From positions 1,131,697 to 1,195,696 of the forward strand of contig NZ_CH724107.1 of the NCBI RefSeq assembly GCF_000153305.1: 64,000 nucleotides of DNA, in the 5' to 3' direction. A model generated the notes under the pieces. It saw only the letters and a list, made by a program, of their open reading frames with translations, made no database searches and had not been told where the DNA came from. The DNA is from Oceanicola granulosus HTCC2516 (GTDB lineage: Bacteria; Pseudomonadota; Alphaproteobacteria; Rhodobacterales; Rhodobacteraceae). Position numbers and translations under genes: made by a program. Positions 10,592-19,742 of the stretch are shown piece after piece; position 1 is the first letter of the stretch, and each line of letters starts with the position of its first letter.

Positions 10592-11617
10592 TTACTCGCC
10601 GGGGCCCTTGCAGGCGATGATCTCGTCCATCGTGTAGGTGGTCCAGCCGTCGATGGAGACGCTCACCGGCCATTCCGGATCGAGGTTCGGGTTCTGCGCC
10701 GCTTCGATCTGCGCCCGGCCCTCCTCGGTGGTGTTGTCCCAGAGCGCCGGGTCGACGAGGACAATCCGATCCTCGGGCGTCTCGCCGCCGAGGATCTGCA
10801 GCGCCAGGGTCACCCCCGCCCCGCCGATCGAGCCCGGGTTGGTCACCGCGGCGCCCTCGAGCCCCTCGACCTCGGCGAGCTGGCCGACGAAGCCGGCGTT
10901 GTCGGCGCCGACGATCGGCACCAGCGGCGCGTCGCTCTCGAGGAAGGCGTCGACGATCACGTTGTCGATGCCGCTGGTCCACACTCCGTCGAAGGGGATG
11001 CCGGTGGAGAGGTAGTCGAGCATCTGCTGCTTGCCCTGGTCCTGCTGCCAGCCGGTGAAGACCTCGTGCGCCACGTTCACGTCGGGGTATTCCTCGAGCG
11101 CCCGGCGGAAGCCGGCGTCGCGGTCGTCGTCGGCCGCCGCGCCGGCGGCGCCGCGCATGTAGACCACGTCGCCCGAGCCGCCCATCTGCTCGAACAGCCA
11201 CTTGGCGCCGAGATAGGCGTATTCCTCCTGGTTGTTGGAGACCACGTAGGCGCTTTCCTCGGTCACCGCCTGGTCGACTGCGACGACGACGATGCCGCGG
11301 TCGGTGGCTTCCTTGATCGCCGAGTTGATGCCCTCGGGGTTGGCGGGGTTGACGACGATGGCGTCGACGCCGGCCTCGATCAGGTTGCGGATGTCCTCGA
11401 GCTGGCCGGCCGCGTCGGTGTTGCGGTGGGCGATGTTGAGGCTCTCCACCTGGCCGCTGTCGAGCGCCTGCGCCTTCATCGCGCAGATCATCTCCTCGCG
11501 CCAGCCGTTGCCCTGGACGGTATTGGAGATGCCGATCGTGTAGTCCTGCGCCGAAGCCGCGCCGCCGGTCGCCGCCAGGATCGCGGCCATCGCGGTCGCT
11601 TGAAGAATGCGTCTCAT
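10592..11617 (-). CDS. Periplasmic sugar-binding protein of the ribose-type ABC transporter
   Basis: A 341-residue secreted protein with a signal peptide (MRRILQATAMAAILAATGGAASAQ) and a Peripla_BP_4 (RbsB-like) fold: YTIGISNTVQGNGWREEM at the mature start, NLIEAGVDAIVVNPANP, and GIVVVAVDQAV. It delivers the substrate to the permeases encoded downstream. It lies between the isomerase gene and the ATPase gene on the same strand. The length is slightly above RbsB. The ligand is likely a sugar or polyol, judged from the sugar enzymes upstream. Confidence 0.93.
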   Translation of the reverse strand: MRRILQATAMAAILAATGGAASAQDYTIGISNTVQGNGWREEMICAMKAQALDSGQVESLNIAHRNTDAAGQLEDIRNLIEAGVDAIVVNPANPEGINSAIKEATDRGIVVVAVDQAVTEESAYVVSNNQEEYAYLGAKWLFEQMGGSGDVVYMRGAAGAAADDDRDAGFRRALEEYPDVNVAHEVFTGWQQDQGKQQMLDYLSTGIPFDGVWTSGIDNVIVDAFLESDAPLVPIVGADNAGFVGQLAEVEGLEGAAVTNPGSIGGAGVTLALQILGGETPEDRIVLVDPALWDNTTEEGRAQIEAAQNPNLDPEWPVSVSIDGWTTYTMDEIIACKGPGE

Positions 11618-11657
11618 GTGCTTCCCTCCCTTGGGAAAATTGCTTGTTCTTATCGCC

Positions 11658-12572
11658 CTACTTCACGAAGGGAGCGAGGACGTCCCGGGCGAGCAGGAAG
11701 CCACGCTTGATCTTGTCGTCCGACCCTTCGAAAGTCCGGTCCTCGTGTTCGATGATGATCGGCCCGTCATACCCGGCCCGGTACAGCCCGGAGAAGAAGC
11801 CGGGCCAGTCGACATCGCCGAGCCCCGGCATCCGCGGCACCTGCCAGCCCATGCCGACGCTCATCACGCCGTTGTCGTAGAGCCCGTCGCGGTCGATCAT
11901 CACGTCCTTGGCGTGGGCGTGGACGATGCGGGGGCCGAACTCCTTGAGGAAGCGGGTCTGGTCGATCATCTGCCAGACCAGGTGCGAGGGGTCGAAGTTC
12001 ATCCCCACCGCGTCGCCCCAGGTCTCGAAGATGCGCCGCCAGGTCTTCGGCGAATAGGCGATGTTGTGCCCGCCGGGCCACTCGTCGTAGCTGAAGATCA
12101 TCGGGCAGTTCTCGAAGGCGAGCACGACGCCGTTGTCCTTCGCGTGTTCGATCACGTCCGGGAAGATCTCCTCGGCCCGGGCCCAGTTGTCGTCGAGCGT
12201 GAGGGTCCGGTCGCCGCCCATGAAGGTGTTGACGACGCGGACGTTCATCTTCGACGCGGCGCTGATCACCAGCTTGAGGTGGGCGAGCACCTCGTCGCGG
12301 TGAGCGGCGTCGGAATGCAGCGGGTTGGGGTAGTAGCCGAGCCCGGAGATGGTGATGCCGCGCTCGGCGAGCATCTGGTTGATCTCCACCCCGCGCGCCT
12401 CGGTCATGTCGGCGACGTCGATGTGGCTGGTCCCGGCATAGCGCCGCGCCTCGCCGCCGCCCACCGGCCAGCAGGCGACCTCGAGCGCCTCCATCCCCGC
12501 CGAGGCGGTCCAGGCGGCGACCTCCTCGAGGCTCTGGTCGGGGAACGGGGCGGTCAGCAGGCCGAGTTTCAT
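11658..12572 (-). CDS. Sugar phosphate isomerase/epimerase-like TIM barrel
   Basis: A 304-residue protein of the xylose-isomerase-like TIM barrel superfamily (AP_endonuc_2, IolE/IolH-like), which isomerises or epimerises sugars and inositol derivatives using a divalent metal. Candidate metal ligands are the Glu in VVLAFENCP, Asp/His in MNFDPSHLVWQ, His in VHAHAKDV and the Glu in IIIEHEDRTF. The start at 12572 (MKLGLLTAPFPDQS) lies just after the Gfo/Idh gene. It is cytoplasmic and shares the operon with an oxidoreductase and an importer. The substrate is unknown. Confidence 0.88.
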   Translation of the reverse strand: MKLGLLTAPFPDQSLEEVAAWTASAGMEALEVACWPVGGGEARRYAGTSHIDVADMTEARGVEINQMLAERGITISGLGYYPNPLHSDAAHRDEVLAHLKLVISAASKMNVRVVNTFMGGDRTLTLDDNWARAEEIFPDVIEHAKDNGVVLAFENCPMIFSYDEWPGGHNIAYSPKTWRRIFETWGDAVGMNFDPSHLVWQMIDQTRFLKEFGPRIVHAHAKDVMIDRDGLYDNGVMSVGMGWQVPRMPGLGDVDWPGFFSGLYRAGYDGPIIIEHEDRTFEGSDDKIKRGFLLARDVLAPFVK

Positions 12573-12582
12573 GCGTCTGTCC

Positions 12583-13734
12583 TCATTGGCGTATCTTCGT
12601 CCAGGCCCCGGCGCGGGCGCTCTCGAGCACCGCCTCGCAGAGGGCCATCTCGTAGTGGCCGTCGGCGAAGTCGGCCCAGGTGGCGCCGTCCCGGCGGCCG
12701 CCGGCGGCGACGTCGGAATAGACCTGCCGGAACAGGGCGAAGAAGGTGTCGGCAAAGCCCTCCACGTGGCCGCCGGGCAGGCTCGCGGCGGCGGCGCCGG
12801 TGGGGTTCATCAGCGCGCCGTCGCGCTGCAGGATCTGGTTGGGCGCGTCGCGGTGGCCGATCCACAGGTGGTCGGGCGTCTCCGCCTCCCACGCCGCCGA
12901 CGCCGCGGCCCCGGCGATGTCCCAGCGCATGGCGTTCTTGCGGCCGGTGTTGACCTGGCTCACCGTCAGCGTGCCGCGCGCGCCGCTGGCGTAGCGCAGC
13001 AGGATCTGGGCGGTGTCCTCGGTGTCGATGGCAACGGGCTCGGTGTCGCCGCCGGCGCTGGCGAAGGTGGCGACGGGGCCGGCGGGCCGCTGCCGCTCGG
13101 GCAGGAAGGTGGTGAGCTCGGCGAACACCTCGACGGGCCGCTCGCCGAGGATGAAGCTCGTCAGGTCGACCCAGTGCGTGCCGATGTCGCCCACCGCGCG
13201 CAGCGCGCCGCCGGCCTCGGGCAGCAGCCGCCAGTTCCAGTCCGTGGGCCGGGCCAGCCAGTCCTGGTGGTAGGAGCCGGTGACGAAACGCGGCGCGCCG
13301 AGCTCGCCGGCGGCGATCATCCCCCGCGCCTGCTGGTTGAGCGGGTAGAAGCGGGTGTTGTAGCAGACCGCCGCGACCTTGCCCGACGCGGCGGCCCGGG
13401 CGACCATGTCGGCGCTCTCCTCGGAGGTCATCGCCAGCGGCTTCTCGCAGACCACGTGCTTGCCCGCGTCGAGGATCGCGCAGACCTGCGGGTAGTGCGC
13501 CTGGTTGGGCGACGTGACGTGGACCACGTCGACCGCGCTGTCGGCGAGCAGCGCCTCGAGGCTGTCGTAGGCGTGCGCGACGCCGAGCTCCGCCGCCCGC
13601 GCGCGGCCGCGCCCGGGGCTGCTGCCGAGCACGCCGCGCACGTCGACCCCGAGCCGGCGCAGGGCCCACAGGTGGACGGTCCCGATGAAGCCCGTGCCGA
13701 CGATCGCCGCGCCGATGCCGCCTTGCCCGCTCAT
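12583..13734 (-). CDS. Gfo/Idh/MocA family NAD(P)-dependent oxidoreductase
   Basis: A 383-residue member of the glucose-fructose/inositol dehydrogenase family. The N-terminal Rossmann motif GTGFIGTVHLWALRRLG binds NAD(P), and the conserved catalytic lysine lies in VVCEKPLAM (residues about 95-103). The C-terminal half carries the substrate-binding beta domain. It probably oxidises a ring hydroxyl of a sugar or cyclitol to a keto form that the neighbouring isomerase then handles. Ten bases separate it from the isomerase gene. The substrate cannot be assigned. Confidence 0.92.
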   Translation of the reverse strand: MSGQGGIGAAIVGTGFIGTVHLWALRRLGVDVRGVLGSSPGRGRARAAELGVAHAYDSLEALLADSAVDVVHVTSPNQAHYPQVCAILDAGKHVVCEKPLAMTSEESADMVARAAASGKVAAVCYNTRFYPLNQQARGMIAAGELGAPRFVTGSYHQDWLARPTDWNWRLLPEAGGALRAVGDIGTHWVDLTSFILGERPVEVFAELTTFLPERQRPAGPVATFASAGGDTEPVAIDTEDTAQILLRYASGARGTLTVSQVNTGRKNAMRWDIAGAAASAAWEAETPDHLWIGHRDAPNQILQRDGALMNPTGAAAASLPGGHVEGFADTFFALFRQVYSDVAAGGRRDGATWADFADGHYEMALCEAVLESARAGAWTKIRQ

Positions 13735-13761
13735 GCGCCCTCGCTCCCTTCCGCCCGACCT

Positions 13762-14505
13762 TCACGCAACGGAATAGCCTCCGTCAACGGCCAGGCAGGT
13801 GCCGGTCATGAACCGCGCCGCCTCCGAGGCCAGGAACAGCACCGGTCCGGCGATGTCCCCGGGCTCGCCCCAGCGCCCGGCGGGGGTGCGCGCCGCCACC
13901 GCCGCCACGTGGGCGGGATCGGTGCGGCTGCGGGCCGATTGCTCGGTGACGATGAAGCCCGGCGCGACGGCGTTGACCCGGATGCCGTCGGGCGCCCAGG
14001 CGATGGCGAGCGACTTGGTCAGCTGCGCCACCGCCGCCTTGCTCGCGCCGTAGGCGGGGTTCTTCGGGCTGCCGAAGCTCGCGTACATCGAGGCGATGTT
14101 GATCAGCGCCCCCTGCCCCGCCTTGAGGTGGCGGTGGAAGGCGTGGGCGGTGCGGAAGCTGCCATGGAGGTTGATGTCGACGACGCGGGCGAAGAAGTCC
14201 GGCTCCATCTCCTCGCCCCGCGCGGTGATCGCGGCGCAGTTGACGAGCACGTCGAGCGCCTCGGTCCGCTCGGCCAGCGCGGCGACGGCGGCGCCGTCGG
14301 TGACGTCGAGCTGGCTGTAGGCGAAGCGGCCGCGGTCGGGCGCGGCGGGCTCGGGCTCGACGCCGGTGATGGCGACGCCGGCCCCCGCCTCCTGGAACGC
14401 CCGGGCGATGGCGGCGCCGATGCCCGCCCGGCTCGCGCCGATCACGAGCACCTCGGCGCCGCGGAAATCGAACCGCGCGCTCCGCTCCTGCTGCCGCTCG
14501 GGCAT
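13762..14505 (-). CDS. SDR family oxidoreductase
   Basis: A 247-residue classical short-chain dehydrogenase. The start at 14505 (MPERQQERSAR) follows a GAGGGGGAG site and was preferred to the upstream in-frame start at 14556, which would add a low-quality extension. Seen motifs are the nucleotide-binding VIGASRAGIG, NAAI in place of NNAG as VNCAAI, the catalytic Ser in NIASM and YGASK. It is followed by the Gfo/Idh gene in the same direction. It probably oxidises or reduces a sugar or sugar acid intermediate of this cluster. Confidence 0.9.
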   Translation of the reverse strand: MPERQQERSARFDFRGAEVLVIGASRAGIGAAIARAFQEAGAGVAITGVEPEPAAPDRGRFAYSQLDVTDGAAVAALAERTEALDVLVNCAAITARGEEMEPDFFARVVDINLHGSFRTAHAFHRHLKAGQGALINIASMYASFGSPKNPAYGASKAAVAQLTKSLAIAWAPDGIRVNAVAPGFIVTEQSARSRTDPAHVAAVAARTPAGRWGEPGDIAGPVLFLASEAARFMTGTCLAVDGGYSVA

Positions 14506-14570
14506 CGCTCCCCCTCGCGCCGACGGCCCCGCCTCCCAACGGTGCCGACCGGCCAACTCACTCCACGCCC

Positions 14571-14584
14571 TGCACTCTTGTGCA
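14571..14584. promoter_or_regulatory. Small inverted repeat between the two SDR genes
   Basis: TGCAC-TCTT-GTGCA is a perfect 5-bp inverted repeat in the 105-base gap between the SDR ending at 14611 and the SDR starting at 14505. It could be an operator for an internal promoter. The repeat is short and could be chance. Confidence 0.25.
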
Positions 14585-14610
14585 AGTCGCGAGCCGCCGC
14601 AAGAGGTACG

Positions 14611-15372
14611 TCAGAACGCGCCGTGGACCTTCTGCTCGAGGTCGATGGCCACCCCGCTGAGCGGCGCGGAGGCGTCGCTCAGCAGCCAGACCGCCTGCCG
14701 CGCCGCCTCTTCCGGGCGCAGCAGCCGCCCCAACGGCCGGCTCGGCGCGAGCGCCTCGGCCCAGTCCTCGCCATTGCCCAGCGTCTCCGCCTGCATCCGC
14801 TGCTCGCCCTCGGTGAGGGTCCAGCCGAGGTTGATCCCGTTGACCCGGATCCGCTCGGCCATGTGGGCGCGCGCGGCGTTCTTGGTCAGGGTCAGCAGCG
14901 CGCCCTTGGTGGCGGAGTAGACGGCGAGGTCGGGGGCGCCGCAATGGGCGTTGACGGACAGGATGTTGACGATCGCGCCCGGCGCGGCCCGCGCCTGCAT
15001 GTCGCGCACCGCCTGCTGCATCAGGAAGAACGGCGCGCGGGCATTGACGGCGAAGAGCCGCTCCCACAGCGCCGGGTCGGCGTCGGTGAGCGCGCCCCGG
15101 TCGGTGAGCGCGGCGGCGTTGACCAGCCCGTCGATGCGCCCGTACGCCACCCGCGCCGCCGCCGCGATGGCGTCCGGCGCGTCCGGCTCGACGAGGTCGG
15201 CCACCTGACGCGCCGCGCCGAGGTCGTCTGCCACCGCGTCCAGCCCCGCCGCGTCGCGGTCCGTCAGCAACAGCTCCGCCCCCGCGCCCGCCGCACACCG
15301 CGCCACCTCGCGCCCCACCCCGCTCGCCGCGCCAGTCACGATCAGCGCCCGTCCCGCCAGCGACACCTCCAT
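14611..15372 (-). CDS. SDR family oxidoreductase
   Basis: A 253-residue classical short-chain dehydrogenase with the cofactor motif TGAASGVGRE (residues about 13-22), VNAAA, the catalytic Ser in NILSVNAH and the YSATKGA Tyr-Lys pair. It is the first gene of the leftward cluster that runs through the second SDR, Gfo/Idh, isomerase and ABC importer. Having two SDRs plus a Gfo/Idh enzyme suggests several successive redox steps on one substrate. The substrate is unknown; the family is sure. Confidence 0.92.
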   Translation of the reverse strand: MEVSLAGRALIVTGAASGVGREVARCAAGAGAELLLTDRDAAGLDAVADDLGAARQVADLVEPDAPDAIAAAARVAYGRIDGLVNAAALTDRGALTDADPALWERLFAVNARAPFFLMQQAVRDMQARAAPGAIVNILSVNAHCGAPDLAVYSATKGALLTLTKNAARAHMAERIRVNGINLGWTLTEGEQRMQAETLGNGEDWAEALAPSRPLGRLLRPEEAARQAVWLLSDASAPLSGVAIDLEQKVHGAF

Positions 15373-15481
15373 CAGCGCGGCTTCGGTGGGCGGGCAGAGT
15401 CGGGTGCAGGGATCATCGGCGGGCCTCCGGTTGTGCGGTCAAATCTATAGGAGCCGCCGTGGCGAGACGGAAGAGCATGGC

Positions 15482-16402
15482 TCAGTCCCAAGGCGCGGGC
15501 TCGTCGGTCATGCCCTGCCCGAACCGGTTCTCTCTATGCCAGCGCAGGTTGCCCGGGTGCGGGGTGTGGGCCGGGTTCGCCGGCTTCAAGAGCTTGCGGC
15601 CGGGTTGGATGAGCCGCTCGACGACCTCGCCCGGCACCTTGTTGTGCGAGATGAGGATTGTCTCGTTATCTTCGGCGACAGAGATGAGGCCCCGGTCGAA
15701 CATCCAGTGCAGCGTCCCAGACAGCGCCAGTCCGTTGCGCACCGCGTCGCTCCCCTGGCACTCGACCGGGCGGATGTGGGCGGCCTGCACCTCGGGCCGC
15801 CCGCCGCCATTGCGCAGGCGCAGCCCCGACATGGCGCAGCGAAAGTCGTAGGCATCGCGCACCTTTCGCCGGAACGCGACGTCGCGATATGGGCGGCGGG
15901 TCAACCGCTCCAGCACCGGCCGTTCGAAGGAGGCGGCGTCTTCCGCCATGGCCGGCTCGGGGTCGAAGCGGGCCGCCTCCTGCGCCTCGAGGCTTTGCGG
16001 CAAGCCCAGCGAAACAATACGGGCGAAGTCGCTCTCGGGGAGGCGGCGGACCGCGAGTTGGACCGCCCCGCCTCGCTTCGGCGTACCGTCGGGCTCGGCC
16101 AGCGCGGCTTCGAGCGGCCGCCCCTCGACAAGGCGCGGCACCTCGGCGTCGAAGTCGAGATAGGTGCCGGGCTCAATTAGCGCGAGATAGCGACCGGGAG
16201 CCCCCGGCTTCTCGATGACCTGAGAAATCTTCGCGACGGCGAAATAGCCGCGCGGGCCCGCCTTCACAGGCTCGTAGTAGACGACCCAGTCGTCCACCGC
16301 CGCGCGCACCGCCTTCAGGTACGTCTGCGGGAAATCATAAACCACGTCCGGCTCGTCGTCGTAGATCGAGCCGGCCTTGTGCAACAGGACAAGCTTCACC
16401 AT
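15482..16402 (-). CDS. HNH endonuclease domain protein
   Basis: A 306-residue protein with a C-terminal HNH_2-type nuclease domain: a Cys in YDFRCAMSGLRL, the His pair of VQAAHIRPVECQG, NGLALSGTLHWMFDRGLIS and an ILISH strand (about residues 185-265). The N-terminal part (about 1-100, with VYDFPQTYLKAV and DWVVYYEPVKAGPRGYFAVAKI) looks like the small DNA-reading domains (ScoMcrA-like SRA or PUA-related) fused to McrA-type nucleases. It may therefore cut modified or foreign DNA. No methylase or partner gene is adjacent. The nuclease domain is sure, the reader domain is an inference. Confidence 0.8.
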   Translation of the reverse strand: MVKLVLLHKAGSIYDDEPDVVYDFPQTYLKAVRAAVDDWVVYYEPVKAGPRGYFAVAKISQVIEKPGAPGRYLALIEPGTYLDFDAEVPRLVEGRPLEAALAEPDGTPKRGGAVQLAVRRLPESDFARIVSLGLPQSLEAQEAARFDPEPAMAEDAASFERPVLERLTRRPYRDVAFRRKVRDAYDFRCAMSGLRLRNGGGRPEVQAAHIRPVECQGSDAVRNGLALSGTLHWMFDRGLISVAEDNETILISHNKVPGEVVERLIQPGRKLLKPANPAHTPHPGNLRWHRENRFGQGMTDEPAPWD

Positions 16403-16461
16403 GGCCGCAGAAGATCACAGCTGGCCGGGGTGACAAGAATATTCTCACATCCCGAACACCC

Positions 16462-17376
16462 CTACCCCAGCGGCACGCGCCAGACCGCTTCGGAGGCGGT
16501 GATGAAGAGGCGGTGGCGGGTGGGGTCGAGGGTGAGGTTGGAGGTCTTGGCCGGGAGGCGGATGTGGAGCAGCGGGGTCGCGTCGGGGGCGAGGACGTGG
16601 ACGCCGTCCCAGGCGCTGGTCCAGACGTTGCCGGCGGCGTCGATGCGCAGGCCGTCGGGGACGCCGGCGTCGATCTCGACGAAGACCGTGCCGCCCGAGA
16701 GGGTGCCGTCGGGGGCGACGTCGAAGACGCGGATGTGGTGCGGACGCGAGGGGTCGTAGGGGTCGGGGCTGCCGGCGCCGCGCGAGGCGCCGCTGTCGGC
16801 GATGTAGAGGCGGCGGCCGTCGGGGGTGAAGGCGAGGCCGTTGGGGCGGTCGAAATCGTCGGCGGCGATGCGGACCTCGCCGGTGGCGGAATCGACGCGG
16901 TAGACGTAGTTGCCGCTCTGCTCGCTCGGCGCCGTGTGGCCCTCGTGGTCGCTCTCGATGCCGTAGGGCGGATCGGTGAACCAGATGCTGCCGTCGGCGG
17001 CGGCGACCACGTCGTTGGGCGAGTTGAGCCGACGGCCCTCGTAGGCGTCGGCGACCACCTCGTAGCCGCCATCGCGCCGGGTGCGCGAGACGCGGCGCGC
17101 CCCGTGCTCGCAGGTCAGGATGTCGCCGCCGGCGTCGAGGGTGCGGCCGTTGGCGAAGTGCGCGGGCTGCTTCCACACCTCGAGCCCGCCGGCCTCGCTC
17201 CAGCGCATGACGCGGTCGTTGGGAATGTCGCTGAAGAGCAGGCTGCCGTCCCAGGGCAGCACCAGCGGGCCCTCGGTCCAGATGCAGCCGTCGGCGATCT
17301 TCTCGGGCCGCGCGTCGGGGGGCAGCTGCGCCGCCCCGCGCTCGTCGTGGATCTCGATGCTCGCGTCGTCGCCCAT
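16462..17376 (-). CDS. SMP-30/gluconolactonase-like protein
   Basis: A 304-residue six-bladed beta-propeller of the SMP-30/gluconolactonase/LRE family, which hydrolyses sugar lactones with a divalent metal. Visible family features are the early Glu in IWTEGPLVLP, the Asn in RLNSPNDVVAAADGSIWFTDPPYG, the RPNGLAFTPDGRRLYIADSG blade and the Asp in GVPDGLRID. The start at 17376 (MGDDASIEIHDE) was chosen over a much longer frame that is a shadow of treY. No signal peptide is seen. It lies 59 bases from treY but shows no clear link to that operon. Confidence 0.9.
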   Translation of the reverse strand: MGDDASIEIHDERGAAQLPPDARPEKIADGCIWTEGPLVLPWDGSLLFSDIPNDRVMRWSEAGGLEVWKQPAHFANGRTLDAGGDILTCEHGARRVSRTRRDGGYEVVADAYEGRRLNSPNDVVAAADGSIWFTDPPYGIESDHEGHTAPSEQSGNYVYRVDSATGEVRIAADDFDRPNGLAFTPDGRRLYIADSGASRGAGSPDPYDPSRPHHIRVFDVAPDGTLSGGTVFVEIDAGVPDGLRIDAAGNVWTSAWDGVHVLAPDATPLLHIRLPAKTSNLTLDPTRHRLFITASEAVWRVPLG

Positions 17377-17435
17377 GCCGTGGCCCTCCCTCTGCCGCGC
17401 CGTCATAGCAGGGCCGGCGCGGCGCAGGGAGGGGG

Positions 17436-19742
17436 TCAGTCGAGCGTGACCCGCACGTGCGGGCAATCCGCCTCGCCCTCCAGCGGCCAGAGCCTCGTGC
17501 CGGTCAGCGCCTCGCTCAGCCCGGCCTCGCGCATGCTGAGCGCGACGCAGAGGGTCCGCTCGCCGTGCCGCCGCTCGAAAGCGAAGACGCCCTCGGGCAT
17601 CTCGCGACGGTGGTAGCTGCCGTGCAGGAAGAGGTCGGGGTTGTCGCGGCGCGCCGCGAGCAGCGCCCGCGTCAGGGCGAGCTTGCGGGCATCGAGCGGA
17701 CGGGTCAGCACGGACGGATCGTCGAGCGCGCGGGCGCGCAGGTCGAAGTCGACCGGGCGACGGTTGTCCGGGTCGGTCAGGGCGTAGGCGGCGAGCTCGC
17801 AGCCCTGGTAGATGTCGGGGATGCCGGGGATCGTCAGCTTGAGCACCGTCTGGACGATCGACATCCGGTCGGCTTCCGACAGGATTTGCTCCACGTCGCG
17901 GGCATGGCGCGGGAAGTGCGAGGCGAGCCGGCGGACGTAGCTCTGGGCGGCCTCCTCGAGCTCCAGGTCGGGCGCGGTCCAGAAGCTCTCGCTCTTGGCC
18001 TCGCGCAGCGCCTTGACCACGTGGTCGGCGAGGCGGTCGGCGAGGTCGCCGTCGGCCTGGTCGATGGCGAGGAAGGTCTGGGCGACGTACCAGACGAGGT
18101 TGTCGTTGATCCGCGCCGGCGCGAAGCCGCGGCAGATCCGGTGCCACGCCTCGAAGGCCGCGGGCTCGCGGGTGATGGCGGCGATGCGCATCCGCGCGTC
18201 CTCGCTGCGCTTGGTGTCGTGCGAAGAGGTCAGCGACAGGCCGTGGGGCATGATCTCGGCGCGCCGCTCCATGGCGCGGTGGAAGCCTTCGAAGCCGAGC
18301 GGATCGTCGTCGGGCTCGCCGCCCACCTCGTTGGCCGAGAGCAGCTTCACCTCGCGGTAGAAGGCGGTGTCCTCCTGGCTCTTGGCGACGGCCGCCCCGG
18401 TGACCTGCTGCATCCGCAGCCGGAACCGCGCCGTCGCCGCGCCGGGGCGGGTGAGCACCTCGACGAGGAACGGCAGCGCGCCCGGGTCCTGCAGCTGCGC
18501 CGCGGCGCGCTGGCCGGTGCGCTGGACGAGCTTGACGTCGGCCTCGCTGATCTTCTCGGCCGTCATGTAGGTGCGGTAGCGCGGGAAGGCGCAGATGAAG
18601 GCGAGCAGCGCCTCGCGCAGGGTCTCGGGCCCGAACTCGACGCCGACGGGATCGCTCGAGGCGATCTCCTGGAACTGGCTGTAGAGCTGCCAGAGCTCGG
18701 CGGCGAGGTCGTGGGTCATGATCTGGTGGCGCGCGGTCCAGAGCGCGTCCTCCACCGACTCGGTGCGCCCGGTCGCCTCGCGGTAGGCGGCCTCGATCCG
18801 GTCGAGCCCGGCGGCGTCGGTGAGCAGCCGGTTGAGCGCGCGGGCGACGACGTAGCCCGTCGTCCCCTCGATCGGCCACTCGCGCGGCGGCATCTCGGGG
18901 CCGGAGAGGATCTTCTCCACCCAGATCGGCGTCTCCCCCACCCGCGCGCGCAGCCGCTCGAGGTAGGCGGTCGGGTCGGCGAGGCCGTCGACGTGGTCGA
19001 TGCGGATGCCCTCGACGATGCCCTCGTCGACGAGCTGGAACAGCAGCCGGTGGGCGTCCTCGAACACCGCCGGGTCCTCGACGCGCACGCCGATCAGGCC
19101 GGTGACGTTGAAGAAGCGCCGGTGGCTCAGCGCGTCGCTCTCGGTGCGCCAGTGCACCAGCCGCCACGGCTGCTCGGCGTGGAGCTCGCGCAGCGCGACG
19201 ATGTCGCCGCCGCGCGCCCTGGAAAGCGACGGGGTGTCGGCCAGCGGCACCCGCAGCCCGCCGGTGACGAGCACCGGGCCGTCGTCGTCGTCCTCGACGG
19301 AGAAGCCGTCGCCCTCGCCCGCGAGGATGCGCTCGAACGGCGCGGTGAGCCACGGCAGGCGGATGCGGTCGTGGCCGGGGTCGAGGTCGAAGTGGCCGGC
19401 GTAGTCGCTGTCGGCGCCGTGGCGCAGCACGTCGCGCAGCCAGGGCGTCGCGACGGAGAAGGCCATGTGGTTGGGCACGATGTCGAGGATCAGCCCCAGC
19501 CCCTCGGCCTTCAGCGCCGCCGACAACCGCCGCAGCCCCTCGAGGCCGCCGAGCGCGGGCTCGATCTCGTTGGGGTCGGTGACGTCGTAGCCGTGGGTCG
19601 AGCCCGGCTGCGCGGTGAAGAGCGGCGAGGCGTAGAGGTGGCTGACCCCGAGCCGCGCGAGGTAGGGGGCGAGCCCGGCGGCGCGGTCGAAGTCCATGCC
19701 GTTGCGGAATTGCAGGCGGTAGCAGGCAGTGGGGAGGGTCAT
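17436..19742 (-). CDS. treY: Malto-oligosyltrehalose synthase
   Basis: TreY (GH13_26) turns the reducing-end alpha-1,4 bond of malto-oligosaccharides into the alpha,alpha-1,1 bond of trehalose, making maltooligosyl trehalose. The 768-residue product starts at 19742 with the family opening MTLPTACYRLQFRNGM. It has the nucleophile in GIRIDHVDGLADP, the acid/base in IWVEKIL, and LTSSHDTKRSEDAR near residue 505. It overlaps malQ by four bases and is the last gene of the glgE operon. Together with treZ it releases free trehalose from glucan. Confidence 0.95.
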   Translation of the reverse strand: MTLPTACYRLQFRNGMDFDRAAGLAPYLARLGVSHLYASPLFTAQPGSTHGYDVTDPNEIEPALGGLEGLRRLSAALKAEGLGLILDIVPNHMAFSVATPWLRDVLRHGADSDYAGHFDLDPGHDRIRLPWLTAPFERILAGEGDGFSVEDDDDGPVLVTGGLRVPLADTPSLSRARGGDIVALRELHAEQPWRLVHWRTESDALSHRRFFNVTGLIGVRVEDPAVFEDAHRLLFQLVDEGIVEGIRIDHVDGLADPTAYLERLRARVGETPIWVEKILSGPEMPPREWPIEGTTGYVVARALNRLLTDAAGLDRIEAAYREATGRTESVEDALWTARHQIMTHDLAAELWQLYSQFQEIASSDPVGVEFGPETLREALLAFICAFPRYRTYMTAEKISEADVKLVQRTGQRAAAQLQDPGALPFLVEVLTRPGAATARFRLRMQQVTGAAVAKSQEDTAFYREVKLLSANEVGGEPDDDPLGFEGFHRAMERRAEIMPHGLSLTSSHDTKRSEDARMRIAAITREPAAFEAWHRICRGFAPARINDNLVWYVAQTFLAIDQADGDLADRLADHVVKALREAKSESFWTAPDLELEEAAQSYVRRLASHFPRHARDVEQILSEADRMSIVQTVLKLTIPGIPDIYQGCELAAYALTDPDNRRPVDFDLRARALDDPSVLTRPLDARKLALTRALLAARRDNPDLFLHGSYHRREMPEGVFAFERRHGERTLCVALSMREAGLSEALTGTRLWPLEGEADCPHVRVTLD

